Below, piece by piece: positions 36,835-44,241 of a stretch of DNA of 64,000 nucleotides. The DNA comes from Leifsonia sp. fls2-241-R2A-40a. Its GTDB lineage: Bacteria > Actinomycetota > Actinomycetes > Actinomycetales > Microbacteriaceae. The stretch's first letter is position 1, and each line of letters opens with the position of its first letter. Under the pieces are notes generated by a model. It was not told the DNA's origin. It did no database searches and worked only from the letters and a program-made list of their open reading frames with translations. The DNA is taken from NCBI RefSeq assembly GCF_030209575.1, contig NZ_JARVRS010000001.1:2852001-2916000 (forward strand), read 5' to 3'. Made by a program: the position numbers and the translations under genes.

Positions 36835-37884
36835 ATGACCCACACGCAGTCCTGGTCGTCCGTGCTGACGTCTCTCCTGGCAGGGGAGCACCTGAGCGTG
36901 GCGGACGCGGCGTGGGCCATGGACCAGGTGATGACGGGCGAGGCGACCGACGCGCAACTGGCCGCCTTCCTCATCGCACTGCGCGCCAAGGGCGAGACGG
37001 TGGACGAGATCGTCGGCTTCCGCGACGCCATCCTCGACCACGCCGTGCCCCTCGAGGTGGATCCGATGGCGCTCGACATCGTCGGCACGGGAGGCGACCG
37101 GTTCGGCACGGTGAACGTGTCGACGACGGCGTCGATCGTGGCGGCCGCCGCCGGCGTGCCGGTCATCAAGCACGGCAACCGGGCGGCCAGCTCGTCCTCC
37201 GGCTCGTCGGACGTTCTCGCGGCACTCGGCATCGACCTCACGCTCTCCGCGGACCGCGTCGCCGAAGTACTGCGAAAGGTGGGCATCACCTTCGCCTTCG
37301 CGAGCGCGTTCCACCCCGGATTCGCGCATGCCGGTCCGGTGCGTGCGCAGCTGGGCGTCCCCACGGTCTTCAACTACCTCGGACCGCTGTGCAACCCGGC
37401 CCGGCCCGAGGCGTCCGCGGTCGGCGTCGCGACGCTCGACCGCATCCCGCTCATCGTCGGCGTGTTCCAGACCCGCGGCGCGACCGCGCTGGTCTTCCGC
37501 GGCGACGACGGGCTCGACGAGCTGTCGACCACGGGTCACAGCCACGTCTGGGAGGTCTCGCGAGGCCTCGTCACCGAGCACGACATCGATCCGCGCGATC
37601 TGGGCATCCCGCGCGCGCGGATCGACGACCTGCTCGGGAAGGACGCCGCGTACAACGCGGCTGTCGTGCGTGCCGTGCTGGCGGGCGAAGAGGGCCCCGT
37701 GCGCGACATCGTCCTGCTCAACGCGGCGGCCGGACTCGTGTCGTACGAGCTCGCGTCCGACCCGTCGAGGGTCCAGGAGTCCATCCTGGATCGGTTCCGT
37801 TCGCAAATGGCGGTCGCAGCACAGGCGATCGACTCCGGGGCTGCGGCCGCGAAGCTCGACGACTGGGTGGCTGCAACGCACTGA
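36835..37884 (+). CDS. trpD: Anthranilate phosphoribosyltransferase
   Basis: Second step of tryptophan synthesis: joins anthranilate and PRPP. 349 residues. The glycine-rich PRPP loop DIVGTGGDRFGTVNVSTTASIVAAAAG is near residues 82-108, KHGNRAASSSSGSSDVLAALG is near 114, and FAFASAFHPGFAHAGPVRAQLGVPTVFNYLGPLCNP carries the anthranilate site. The rest of the trp pathway is not adjacent. Followed after 23 nt by dhaK, so the two may be co-transcribed, although the functions are unrelated. Confidence 0.96.
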   Translation: MTHTQSWSSVLTSLLAGEHLSVADAAWAMDQVMTGEATDAQLAAFLIALRAKGETVDEIVGFRDAILDHAVPLEVDPMALDIVGTGGDRFGTVNVSTTASIVAAAAGVPVIKHGNRAASSSSGSSDVLAALGIDLTLSADRVAEVLRKVGITFAFASAFHPGFAHAGPVRAQLGVPTVFNYLGPLCNPARPEASAVGVATLDRIPLIVGVFQTRGATALVFRGDDGLDELSTTGHSHVWEVSRGLVTEHDIDPRDLGIPRARIDDLLGKDAAYNAAVVRAVLAGEEGPVRDIVLLNAAAGLVSYELASDPSRVQESILDRFRSQMAVAAQAIDSGAAAAKLDDWVAATH

Positions 37885-37907
37885 CAGCAGTGGAAGGAAG
37901 GGTTTCG

Positions 37908-38906
37908 ATGAAGAAACTGATCAACGACGTACCCGACGTCGTGACCGAGTCCCTCGCGGGTTTCGGCCGGGCTCACGCCGACATCGTGCGGGTGTCGCAG
38001 GATCCGAAGTTCGTCTCCCGGGCCGACGGCCCGGTCCAGGGCAAGGTCGGCCTGGTCAGCGGCGGTGGCAGCGGCCATGAGCCGCTCCACGCCGGCTTCG
38101 TCGGGAAGGGCATGCTCGACGCCGCGGTGCCGGGCGAGGTCTTCACCTCTCCGACGCCGATGCCGATCGTCGAGGCCACCAAGGCCGCGGACGGCGGGGC
38201 GGGCGTGCTGCACATCGTCAAGAACTACACGGGCGACGTGCTGAACTTCGAGACCGCGGCCGACCTGGTCGGCGCCGAGGGCATCACCGTCCGCTCGGTC
38301 GTGATCAACGACGACGTCGCGGTGCAGGACTCGCTCTACACGGCCGGGCGTCGTGGCGTCGCGGGCACGGTGCTGGTCGAGAAGATCGCGGGGGCCTCGG
38401 CCGATCGCGGCGACGACCTCGACACGGTGACCGCCGTCGCGGAGCGCGTGAACGCGAACGTCCGCTCGATCGGCCTCGCGCTGACCGACGGCACCGTGCC
38501 GCACGCCGGCGAGCCGGGCTTCGTGCTGCCCGAGGACGAGATCGAGTTCGGTGTGGGCATCCACGGCGAACCGGGTCGCGAGCGCATCAAGCTGGAGCCG
38601 GCGGACCGCCTGGTCGACCGGATGATGGATGCGATCCTCACCGACCTGTCGTTCGAGGGCTCCCCGGTGCTGCTGTTCGTGAACGGGATGGGCGGCACTC
38701 CGCTGTCCGAGCTCTACATCCTGTTCCGCCGCGCGGCCGAGATCCTCGACGAGCGCGGCATCACGCTGAGCCGGTCGCTGGTGGGCAACTACGTCACCTC
38801 CCTGGAGATGCAGGGCGCATCCATCACCCTGCTGAAGCTGGACGACGAGTTCACCGAGCTCTGGGACGCGCCGGTCCACACGGCCGCGCTCCGCTGGGGC
38901 CTCTGA
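37908..38906 (+). CDS. dhaK: Dihydroxyacetone kinase subunit DhaK
   Basis: Substrate-binding subunit of the PTS-type dihydroxyacetone kinase. 332 residues. GLVSGGGSGHEPLHAGFVGKGML (near 47-69) forms part of the substrate site, and the covalent hemiaminal His lies in FGVGIHGEPGRERI near residue 220. ATG 37908 is preceded by GGAAGGAAGGG. It forms an operon with dhaL (31-nt gap) and dhaM (4-nt overlap). Confidence 0.96.
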   Translation: MKKLINDVPDVVTESLAGFGRAHADIVRVSQDPKFVSRADGPVQGKVGLVSGGGSGHEPLHAGFVGKGMLDAAVPGEVFTSPTPMPIVEATKAADGGAGVLHIVKNYTGDVLNFETAADLVGAEGITVRSVVINDDVAVQDSLYTAGRRGVAGTVLVEKIAGASADRGDDLDTVTAVAERVNANVRSIGLALTDGTVPHAGEPGFVLPEDEIEFGVGIHGEPGRERIKLEPADRLVDRMMDAILTDLSFEGSPVLLFVNGMGGTPLSELYILFRRAAEILDERGITLSRSLVGNYVTSLEMQGASITLLKLDDEFTELWDAPVHTAALRWGL

Positions 38907-38937
38907 CAACCGGACCGACAACGAGAAGGAGGCGTCG

Positions 38938-39570
38938 ATGACGCTGGACACGAACTGGGTGAAGTCGTGGATCTCCGCGGCCGCCGCATCCATCGGCGAG
39001 CACAAGCAGGAGCTGAACACGCTCGACCGGGAGATCGGCGACGGCGACCACGGCGAGAACATGGACCGCGGGATGCGCGCCTCCGTCGAGGCGCTGGACA
39101 AGCTCCCCGACGACGCGACGCCGAACGCGGCGTTCCGCTCGGTGGCCATGACGCTGATCTCGACGGTCGGCGGCGCCTCCGGCCCCCTCTACGGCACGGC
39201 GTTCCTGAAGGCGGCGGACCCCGTCGGTGACGGCGGCTCGATCGACGAGGCGGCGATCGTGGCGGCCCTCGCGGCCGCTCGCGACGGGATCGTGTCCCGC
39301 GGAAAGGCGGAGGTCGGCGACAAGACGATGATCGACGCCTGGACGCCGGCGGTCGACGCCGCCGCCGCGGCGCAGGAGTCCGGGGCCTCGGCCGCGGACA
39401 TCCTGGCCGCTGCGGCGGACGCGGCCGAGAAGGGCGCCGTGGCCACCGAGCCGCTCGTCGCCCGGAAGGGGCGCGCGAGCTACCTGGGCGAGCGCTCCGC
39501 CGGGCACCGCGATCCGGGCGCCCAGTCGACCGCGCTGCTGCTGCGTGCGGCAGCGGGAGCAGCCGGATGA
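38938..39570 (+). CDS. dhaL: Dihydroxyacetone kinase ADP-binding subunit DhaL
   Basis: 210 residues. The Mg-ADP site DREIGDGDHGENMDRGM (near residues 31-47), GGASGPLYGTAFLKAA, and the C-terminal KGRASYLGERSAGHRDPGAQS are all diagnostic. DhaL holds ADP permanently; it is rephosphorylated by DhaM and passes phosphate to dihydroxyacetone bound on DhaK. Good ribosome site (GAAGGAGG). Its stop overlaps the dhaM ATG by four bases. Confidence 0.96.
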   Translation: MTLDTNWVKSWISAAAASIGEHKQELNTLDREIGDGDHGENMDRGMRASVEALDKLPDDATPNAAFRSVAMTLISTVGGASGPLYGTAFLKAADPVGDGGSIDEAAIVAALAAARDGIVSRGKAEVGDKTMIDAWTPAVDAAAAAQESGASAADILAAAADAAEKGAVATEPLVARKGRASYLGERSAGHRDPGAQSTALLLRAAAGAAG

Positions 39571-40268
39571 CCGCGACGGTCGGCATCGTCTTCGTCTCCC
39601 ACAGCTCGCAGATCGCCGCGGGGATGGTGCAGCTCGCCGGTCAGATGGCCGGCTCCGTGCGGCTCGTCGCCGCGGGCGGTACGGACGACGACGGGATCGG
39701 CACCAGTTTCACCAAGGTGATGTCGGGCGTTTCGGAGGCGGACGCCGGTGACGGGGTCGTCGTGATCAGCGACCTCGGATCGGCGCTGCTGACCGCGGAG
39801 ACCGTGTTGGACATGCTGGACGAGGAGCAGCGCTCCCGCGTCCGGGTGGTCGACGTGCCGTTCGTGGAGGGCGGGGTCGCTGCTGCGGTCGCGGCCGAGT
39901 CGGGCGGCGGACTCGACGAGGTCGTCGCTGCAGCCGAGGGCGCCGTGGATGCGTGGGCCGGGAAGGCCCCGGAGGACGCGGCCCCCGCTGCGGCTCCCGC
40001 CGAGTCCGCCGGTCCGTACGAACGCGAGGTGCTCGTCCGGAACCCGGAGGGCCTGCACGCGCGTCCGGCGGCGGAGTTCGTCAAGCTCGCGAACACGTTC
40101 CCCGTGAAGGTGACCGTCAACGGCAAGGACGCGAAGAGCCTGCTCGGGATCATGTCCCTGGGCCTCACCGCGGGTTCGACGGCCCGAATCGCCTCCGAGG
40201 ACGCCGACGGCCGAGCCGCTGTGGACGCCCTCGCCGACCTGGTCGACACCGGCTTCGGCGAGATCTGA
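39567..40268 (+). CDS. dhaM: Phosphoryl carrier DhaM with fused HPr domain
   Basis: 233 residues. The N-terminal PTS EIIA-like DhaM domain (1-125) has its phospho-His in FVSHSSQIAAG and DLGSALLTAETVLDML. An Ala/Pro linker follows. A complete HPr domain (about 150-233) has phospho-His 15-type motif NPEGLHARPAAEFVKLA and a late NGKDAKSLLGIMSLG. Unlike E. coli DhaM there is no Enzyme I-like domain, so phosphate must come from a separate Enzyme I. The stop codon is inside a long palindrome shared with the convergent acetyltransferase. Confidence 0.94.
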   Translation: MTATVGIVFVSHSSQIAAGMVQLAGQMAGSVRLVAAGGTDDDGIGTSFTKVMSGVSEADAGDGVVVISDLGSALLTAETVLDMLDEEQRSRVRVVDVPFVEGGVAAAVAAESGGGLDEVVAAAEGAVDAWAGKAPEDAAPAAAPAESAGPYEREVLVRNPEGLHARPAAEFVKLANTFPVKVTVNGKDAKSLLGIMSLGLTAGSTARIASEDADGRAAVDALADLVDTGFGEI

Positions 40269-40339
40269 CCGTCGAGTGGTGACTCGTTGTCGCAATCCGG
40301 ATCGGATTGCGGCAACGAGTCACCACTCGACGCGGTCAG
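40265..40339. repeat. Long near-perfect palindrome between convergent genes
   Basis: Left arm 40271-40299 (GTCGAGTGGTGACTCGTTG... to ...CAATCCG) pairs with 40303-40331 over 29 bp, with a single T-G wobble and a 3-nt tip. Beyond a 2-nt bulge, CTGACC (40265-40270) pairs with GGTCAG (40334-40339), so the structure spans both stop codons of dhaM and of the convergent acetyltransferase. It is too long and precise to be chance. A bidirectional terminator is likely, perhaps originating as a dispersed palindrome. Confidence 0.85.
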
Positions 40340-40854
40340 CCGCGGACGGGCGGCTCCAGCGGGAGCATCATCTCGCGCTCCTCGGCGGTGCGGTCGAGCG
40401 GGTACGGCTGCGTGTGCCCGGTGAAGACGAACCCGCGTCGCAGGTAGGAACGGATGGCGGCCTCGTTGTCCTCGTGCACATCGAGCAGGAGGCGCCGGCC
40501 GCGGCCGCGCGCCCACTCGATCACCGCATCCAGCAGGGCGTCGGTCATGCCGCGACGGCGTCCGCGCCACCGCGGCGACACGTAGACGCCCACCAGGTAG
40601 GGGTCGTGCGTGGACTGCGGCTGGTAGCCGCCCATACTGCCCAGCCAGCGGCCGTCCTCGGCGACGGCGGCGAACAGCCGGCTGGTCGGTGAGGCGTTCG
40701 CCGCTCGGCGCTTCCAATGCTCGTCGGGATGCGCGCGCGCCTGGTCGAGCGTCTCCAGGAACGCCATCGGCGTGTCCTCGAGCATCTCGAACCGGAGCGC
40801 GCGGTACTGCTGCCAGTCGTCCTCGGTGCTGGCGCGGACCACCCAGCCGGTCAT
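40336..40854 (-). CDS. GNAT family N-acetyltransferase
   Basis: 172-residue acetyl-CoA-dependent acetyltransferase. It starts VRASTEDDWQQYRALRFEML, and the acetyl-CoA binding motif A is VGVYVSPRWRGRRRGMTDALLDAVI near residues 88-112, followed by LLLDVHEDNEAAIRSYLRRGFVFTGHTQPYP. Substrate unknown. It lies 4 nt after the type Ic aminotransferase gene and probably forms an operon with it. Confidence 0.88.
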   Translation of the reverse strand: MTGWVVRASTEDDWQQYRALRFEMLEDTPMAFLETLDQARAHPDEHWKRRAANASPTSRLFAAVAEDGRWLGSMGGYQPQSTHDPYLVGVYVSPRWRGRRRGMTDALLDAVIEWARGRGRRLLLDVHEDNEAAIRSYLRRGFVFTGHTQPYPLDRTAEEREMMLPLEPPVRG

Positions 40855-40858
40855 CGGC

Positions 40859-42157
40859 TCAGTCCCGGGCGGACAGCAGGGTCTCGGCCTCGGCGAGCAG
40901 GATCGCCGTGCAGAGACCGTCGAGAGCGGTGGTCAGCTCGCCGAGCGGCGGGAAGGACGGCGCGATGCGGATGTTCGCGTCGCGCGGGTCGTCGCCGTAC
41001 GGGAAGGTCGCGCCGGCCGGGGTCACGGCGATGCCCGCCTCCTTGGCCAGCTGCACCGCACGCTTCGCCGAGCCGTCGAGGACGTCGAGGCTGACGAAGT
41101 ACCCGCCCGCCGGCGCGGTCCACGAGCCGCCGCCCCAGGGGGCCAGACGGTCGCGGAAGGCGGCGTCGACGGCCGCGAACTTGGGCGCGAGGATGGCGCG
41201 GTGCTTCTCCATGTGCGCGGCCAGGCCCGCCTGGTCCTTGAGCAGTTCGGCGTGGCGCAGCTGGTTGAGCTTGTCCGGGCCGATGCTCTGCGCGGAGAGG
41301 TTGTGCAGCATCCACTCGACGTTCGCGGGGGAGGCCCCGAAGAACGACACGCCCGCGCCCGGGTAGGTGACCTTGGAGGTGGAGGCGAACACGAGCGGAC
41401 GGTCGGGGTTGCCCGCCTCGGCAGCGAGGGCGAGCACGTCGATCGGCTCGGGGCGCGCGTCGGTGAGGTGGTGGACCGCGTACGCGTTGTCCCAGATGAG
41501 CCGGAAGTCGGGGGCCGCCGGCAGCGAGACGAGGGCGCGCACGACCTCCTCCGTGTACACGGCGCCGGTCGGGTTCGAGTAGACCGGGACGCAGAACATC
41601 CCGCGGATGCTGTCGTCCGTCTCGAGCAGCGACGCGACCGCTGCGATGTCCGGCCCGTTGTCGTCGGAGGGCACCGGGATGAGACGGATACCGAAGCGCT
41701 CGGCGATGGTGAAGTGCCGGTCGTAGCCTGGCACCGGCGCCAGGAAGCTGATCGGGCGGCCGCTCCAGGGGAGTTCGCCGCCGGGCACGCCGTGCAGCAG
41801 CGCGAAGGCGATGGTGTCGTGCATCAGCGTGAGACTCGAGTTGCCGAGCGCGAGGAGCTGCTCGACGGGGACGCGCAGTGCGTCGGAGAAGATCGCGCGC
41901 AGCTCGGGCAGGCCGGTCGGTCCGCCGTAGTTCCGCAGGTCGGTGCCCGCCGCGTCGCGGTACCGGCCGTCGGGCAGGTGGAGGAGGTCGTCGGAGAGGT
42001 CGAGCTGCTCGGCGGACGGCTTGCCACGCGTCAGGTCGAGTTTCAGGCCTGCGGCCTTCAGCTCGTCGTAGTCCCGCGCGAAGGCGGCGTGTGCATCGCG
42101 CAGCGACGCGGTGTCGAGGTCGGCCAGGGCGGAGGGCGAGATCGGTGCGGAGGTCAC
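40859..42157 (-). CDS. Aspartate aminotransferase, subgroup Ic (MocR-like)
   Basis: 432-residue PLP-dependent class I aminotransferase. It belongs to the branch sometimes called AspAT Ic, described for Mycobacterium tuberculosis, judged from KLDLTRGKPSAEQLDLS near the N-terminus, YGGPTGLPELRAIFSDAL, PVPGYDRHFTIAERFGI, VYSNPTGAVYTEEVV and the Schiff-base lysine in STSKVTYPGAGVSFFG near residue 265. GTG start at 42157 with a -10-like hexamer 7 nt upstream. Likely role: aspartate/oxaloacetate transamination. Confidence 0.88.
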   Translation of the reverse strand: MTSAPISPSALADLDTASLRDAHAAFARDYDELKAAGLKLDLTRGKPSAEQLDLSDDLLHLPDGRYRDAAGTDLRNYGGPTGLPELRAIFSDALRVPVEQLLALGNSSLTLMHDTIAFALLHGVPGGELPWSGRPISFLAPVPGYDRHFTIAERFGIRLIPVPSDDNGPDIAAVASLLETDDSIRGMFCVPVYSNPTGAVYTEEVVRALVSLPAAPDFRLIWDNAYAVHHLTDARPEPIDVLALAAEAGNPDRPLVFASTSKVTYPGAGVSFFGASPANVEWMLHNLSAQSIGPDKLNQLRHAELLKDQAGLAAHMEKHRAILAPKFAAVDAAFRDRLAPWGGGSWTAPAGGYFVSLDVLDGSAKRAVQLAKEAGIAVTPAGATFPYGDDPRDANIRIAPSFPPLGELTTALDGLCTAILLAEAETLLSARD

Positions 42158-42164
42158 GTGATCG

Positions 42165-42170
42165 ATCGTA
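42165..42170 (-). promoter_or_regulatory. Possible leaderless -10 (TACGAT) of the aminotransferase gene
   Basis: On the minus strand TACGAT ends 7 nt before the GTG at 42157. The divergent gap to the DUF1345 gene is 63 nt. Confidence 0.38.
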
Positions 42171-42220
42171 GCGGCCGAGCCTCAGGGGCCGCTCGGCCGA
42201 CGTGTGCCAACATCCGGAGT

Positions 42221-42865
42221 GTGACCGACGAACTGAAGCATCACCGTGGACTCACCCGTCTCAAGATGACGGTCGCCATCGGAGCCGGCGTGGTCGTCGG
42301 TGTGGTCGTCGGCCTGGTCGGTGCCTGGCACTACGCCATCATCGCCGGCTGGGCTGCGGCCTGCCTGGTGTACGTGACCTGGGTGTGGGTGAGCGTGTGG
42401 CGGCTGGACGGCGCGGCCACGAAGGACCACGCGACCCTCGAGGACCCGGGGCGCCGTACCGCCGACCTGGTGCTGATCCTCGCGGCGGCGGCGAGCGTGG
42501 TCGCGGTGGTCTACATCCTCGTCGATGCGAAAGCTCTCAAGGGCGGTGCACAGCTCGGCGTCGCCCTGCTCGCGATCGTCTCGGTGGCTCTGTCGTGGAC
42601 GCTCGTCCATACCCTCTACGCGCTGCGCTACGCCCGGATGTACTACCGCTCGGGCGGCGGGATCGACTTCAACCAGAAGGAGGACCCGCAGTACAGCGAC
42701 TTCGCCTATCTGTCCTTCACCCTCGGGATGACCTTCCAGGTGTCGGACACGGATATCTCGAGTACGTACATCCGCCGGTCGATCCTGCACCACGTGCTGC
42801 TGTCGTACCTGTTCGGGACCGTCATCGTCGCGGCGACCGTCAACCTGGTGGCGGGGCTGGGCTGA
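42221..42865 (+). CDS. DUF1345 family membrane protein
   Basis: 214-residue membrane protein of unknown function. Five hydrophobic segments (about 17-38, 42-62, 85-106, 118-138 and 190-212). Motifs of the family seen here are LEDPGRRTADLVLI, SWTLVHTLYALRYARMYY and, near residue 165, DFAYLSFTLGMTFQVSDTDISS. GTG 42221 is the best start; an ATG 45 nt later would remove only part of the cytoplasmic tail. Convergent with folA, 10 nt apart. Confidence 0.85.
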   Translation: MTDELKHHRGLTRLKMTVAIGAGVVVGVVVGLVGAWHYAIIAGWAAACLVYVTWVWVSVWRLDGAATKDHATLEDPGRRTADLVLILAAAASVVAVVYILVDAKALKGGAQLGVALLAIVSVALSWTLVHTLYALRYARMYYRSGGGIDFNQKEDPQYSDFAYLSFTLGMTFQVSDTDISSTYIRRSILHHVLLSYLFGTVIVAATVNLVAGLG

Positions 42866-42875
42866 GGCGGCGGCG

Positions 42876-43358
42876 TCAGCGGGTGCAGGTGACGAAGCGG
42901 TAGCGCATCCCGTTGCCCGCGGTCTGCCAGTCGCCCGCGTCCGTCGTCCATCCCGCACCCGGGTCGGGCGCTTGCGTGTCGCCGGTGACCTCGAGGTCAA
43001 TCTCGGTGATCTCCAGCCGGTCGGCGATCGGGAGGGTCTGGCGGTACAGCTCTGCGCCGCCGATCACCCAGACCGTGGCCGCGCCGTCCGCTGCCGCCAG
43101 CGCGTCGTCGAGCGTGTGCGCCACCGTCGCGCCGGGCGCATCCCAGGCGGGCTGCCGGGTGACGACGATGTTAGTGCGACCGGGGAGCGGGCGGTACCGC
43201 TCGGGCAGCGACTCCCAGGTGCGGCGGCCCATGATCACCGGATCGGAGCCGGTCAGCGTGCGGAAGTGCTTCAGGTCTTCGGTCAGGTGCCAGGGCATGA
43301 CACCGCCGGCGCCGATCACGCGGTCGTGGGCCTGCGCCCAGATCAGCGCGAGCGTCAT
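42876..43358 (-). CDS. folA: Dihydrofolate reductase
   Basis: 160-residue NADPH-dependent enzyme. [31 protein letters not shown] carries the substrate site and the catalytic acidic residue; [12 protein letters not shown] and [12 protein letters not shown] bind NADPH. Overlaps the thyA 3' end by four bases, the common thyA-folA pair in which DHFR regenerates the folate oxidised by thymidylate synthase. Its stop lies 10 nt from the convergent DUF1345 gene. Confidence 0.96.
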   Translation of the reverse strand: MTLALIWAQAHDRVIGAGGVMPWHLTEDLKHFRTLTGSDPVIMGRRTWESLPERYRPLPGRTNIVVTRQPAWDAPGATVAHTLDDALAAADGAATVWVIGGAELYRQTLPIADRLEITEIDLEVTGDTQAPDPGAGWTTDAGDWQTAGNGMRYRFVTCTR

Positions 43359-44161
43359 ACCGCGACGGCCGCGCGGATGGCCGGATGGTGCTGGTAGTCC
43401 TCCACGACGAAGTCCTCGAAGCGGTAGTCGAAGATGCTGTCGGGCTTCCGGGCGAAGCGCAGGCGCGGGGCCGGATACGGGTCGCGCGTCAGCTGCTCGG
43501 TGACCTGCTCCACGTGGTTGTCGTAGATATGGACGTCACCGCCGGTCCACACGAACTCTCCCGGCTCGAGGCCGACCTGCTGAGCGACCATCAGGGTGAG
43601 GAGGGCGTAGCTGGCGATGTTGAACGGAACGCCGAGGAACATGTCCGCGCTGCGCTGGTACAGCTGGCAGGACAGCTTGCCGTCGGCGACGTAGAACTGG
43701 AAGAAGGCGTGACAGGGGGCGAGCGCCATGTTCGGGATGTCGGCGACGTTCCACGCCGAGATGATGATGCGGCGCGAATCCGGGTCACTGCGGAGGGTGT
43801 CGATCACCTGCTGGATCTGGTCGATGTGCTGCCCGTCGGGGGTCGGCCACGACCGCCACTGCACGCCGTAGACCGGGCCGAGCTCGCCGTCCTCATCCGC
43901 CCACTCGTCCCAGATGGTGACGCCGTTCTCGCGCAGCCAGCCGACGTTGCTCTCGCCGCGGAGGAACCACAGCAGCTCGTAGGCGATGGACTTGAAGTGG
44001 ACGCGCTTGGTCGTGATGAGCGGGAAGCCGTCGGCCAGATCGAACCGGAGCTGGCGCCCGAAGACGCTGCGTGTTCCGGTCCCCGTCCGGTCCGATTTGT
44101 GGGTGCCGTCAGCCAAGACGTCGCGCAGCAGGTCCTCGTACGGGGTCGCAATCTCGCTCAC
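43355..44161 (-). CDS. thyA: Thymidylate synthase
   Basis: 268 residues, folate-dependent Thy[25 protein letters not shown] near the N-terminus, [20 protein letters not shown], the catalytic Cys in [17 protein letters not shown] near residue 150, then [20 protein letters not shown] and the late [13 protein letters not shown] start. TAGCAT lies 6 nt upstream, suggesting a leaderless mRNA. Confidence 0.97.
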   Translation of the reverse strand: MSEIATPYEDLLRDVLADGTHKSDRTGTGTRSVFGRQLRFDLADGFPLITTKRVHFKSIAYELLWFLRGESNVGWLRENGVTIWDEWADEDGELGPVYGVQWRSWPTPDGQHIDQIQQVIDTLRSDPDSRRIIISAWNVADIPNMALAPCHAFFQFYVADGKLSCQLYQRSADMFLGVPFNIASYALLTLMVAQQVGLEPGEFVWTGGDVHIYDNHVEQVTEQLTRDPYPAPRLRFARKPDSIFDYRFEDFVVEDYQHHPAIRAAVAV

Positions 44162-44167
44162 ACCCCG

Positions 44168-44173
44168 ATGCTA
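44168..44173 (-). promoter_or_regulatory. Likely leaderless -10 (TAGCAT) of thyA-folA
   Basis: On the minus strand TAGCAT ends 6 nt before the thyA GTG. It lies in the 80-nt gap shared with the divergent permease gene, whose own -10 candidate is TAGTCT at 44230-44235. Confidence 0.42.
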
Positions 44174-44229
44174 CTTCGCGCAGCCCACAAGTGTCCGGAT
44201 GCCTCTCCTACCGGGTGACCGGCGCGTCG

Positions 44230-44235
44230 TAGTCT
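44230..44235 (+). promoter_or_regulatory. Likely leaderless -10 (TAGTCT) of the permease gene
   Basis: TAGTCT ends 6 nt before ATG 44242. The intervening GACGTC leaves no ribosome binding site. Confidence 0.42.
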
Positions 44236-44241
44236 GACGTC

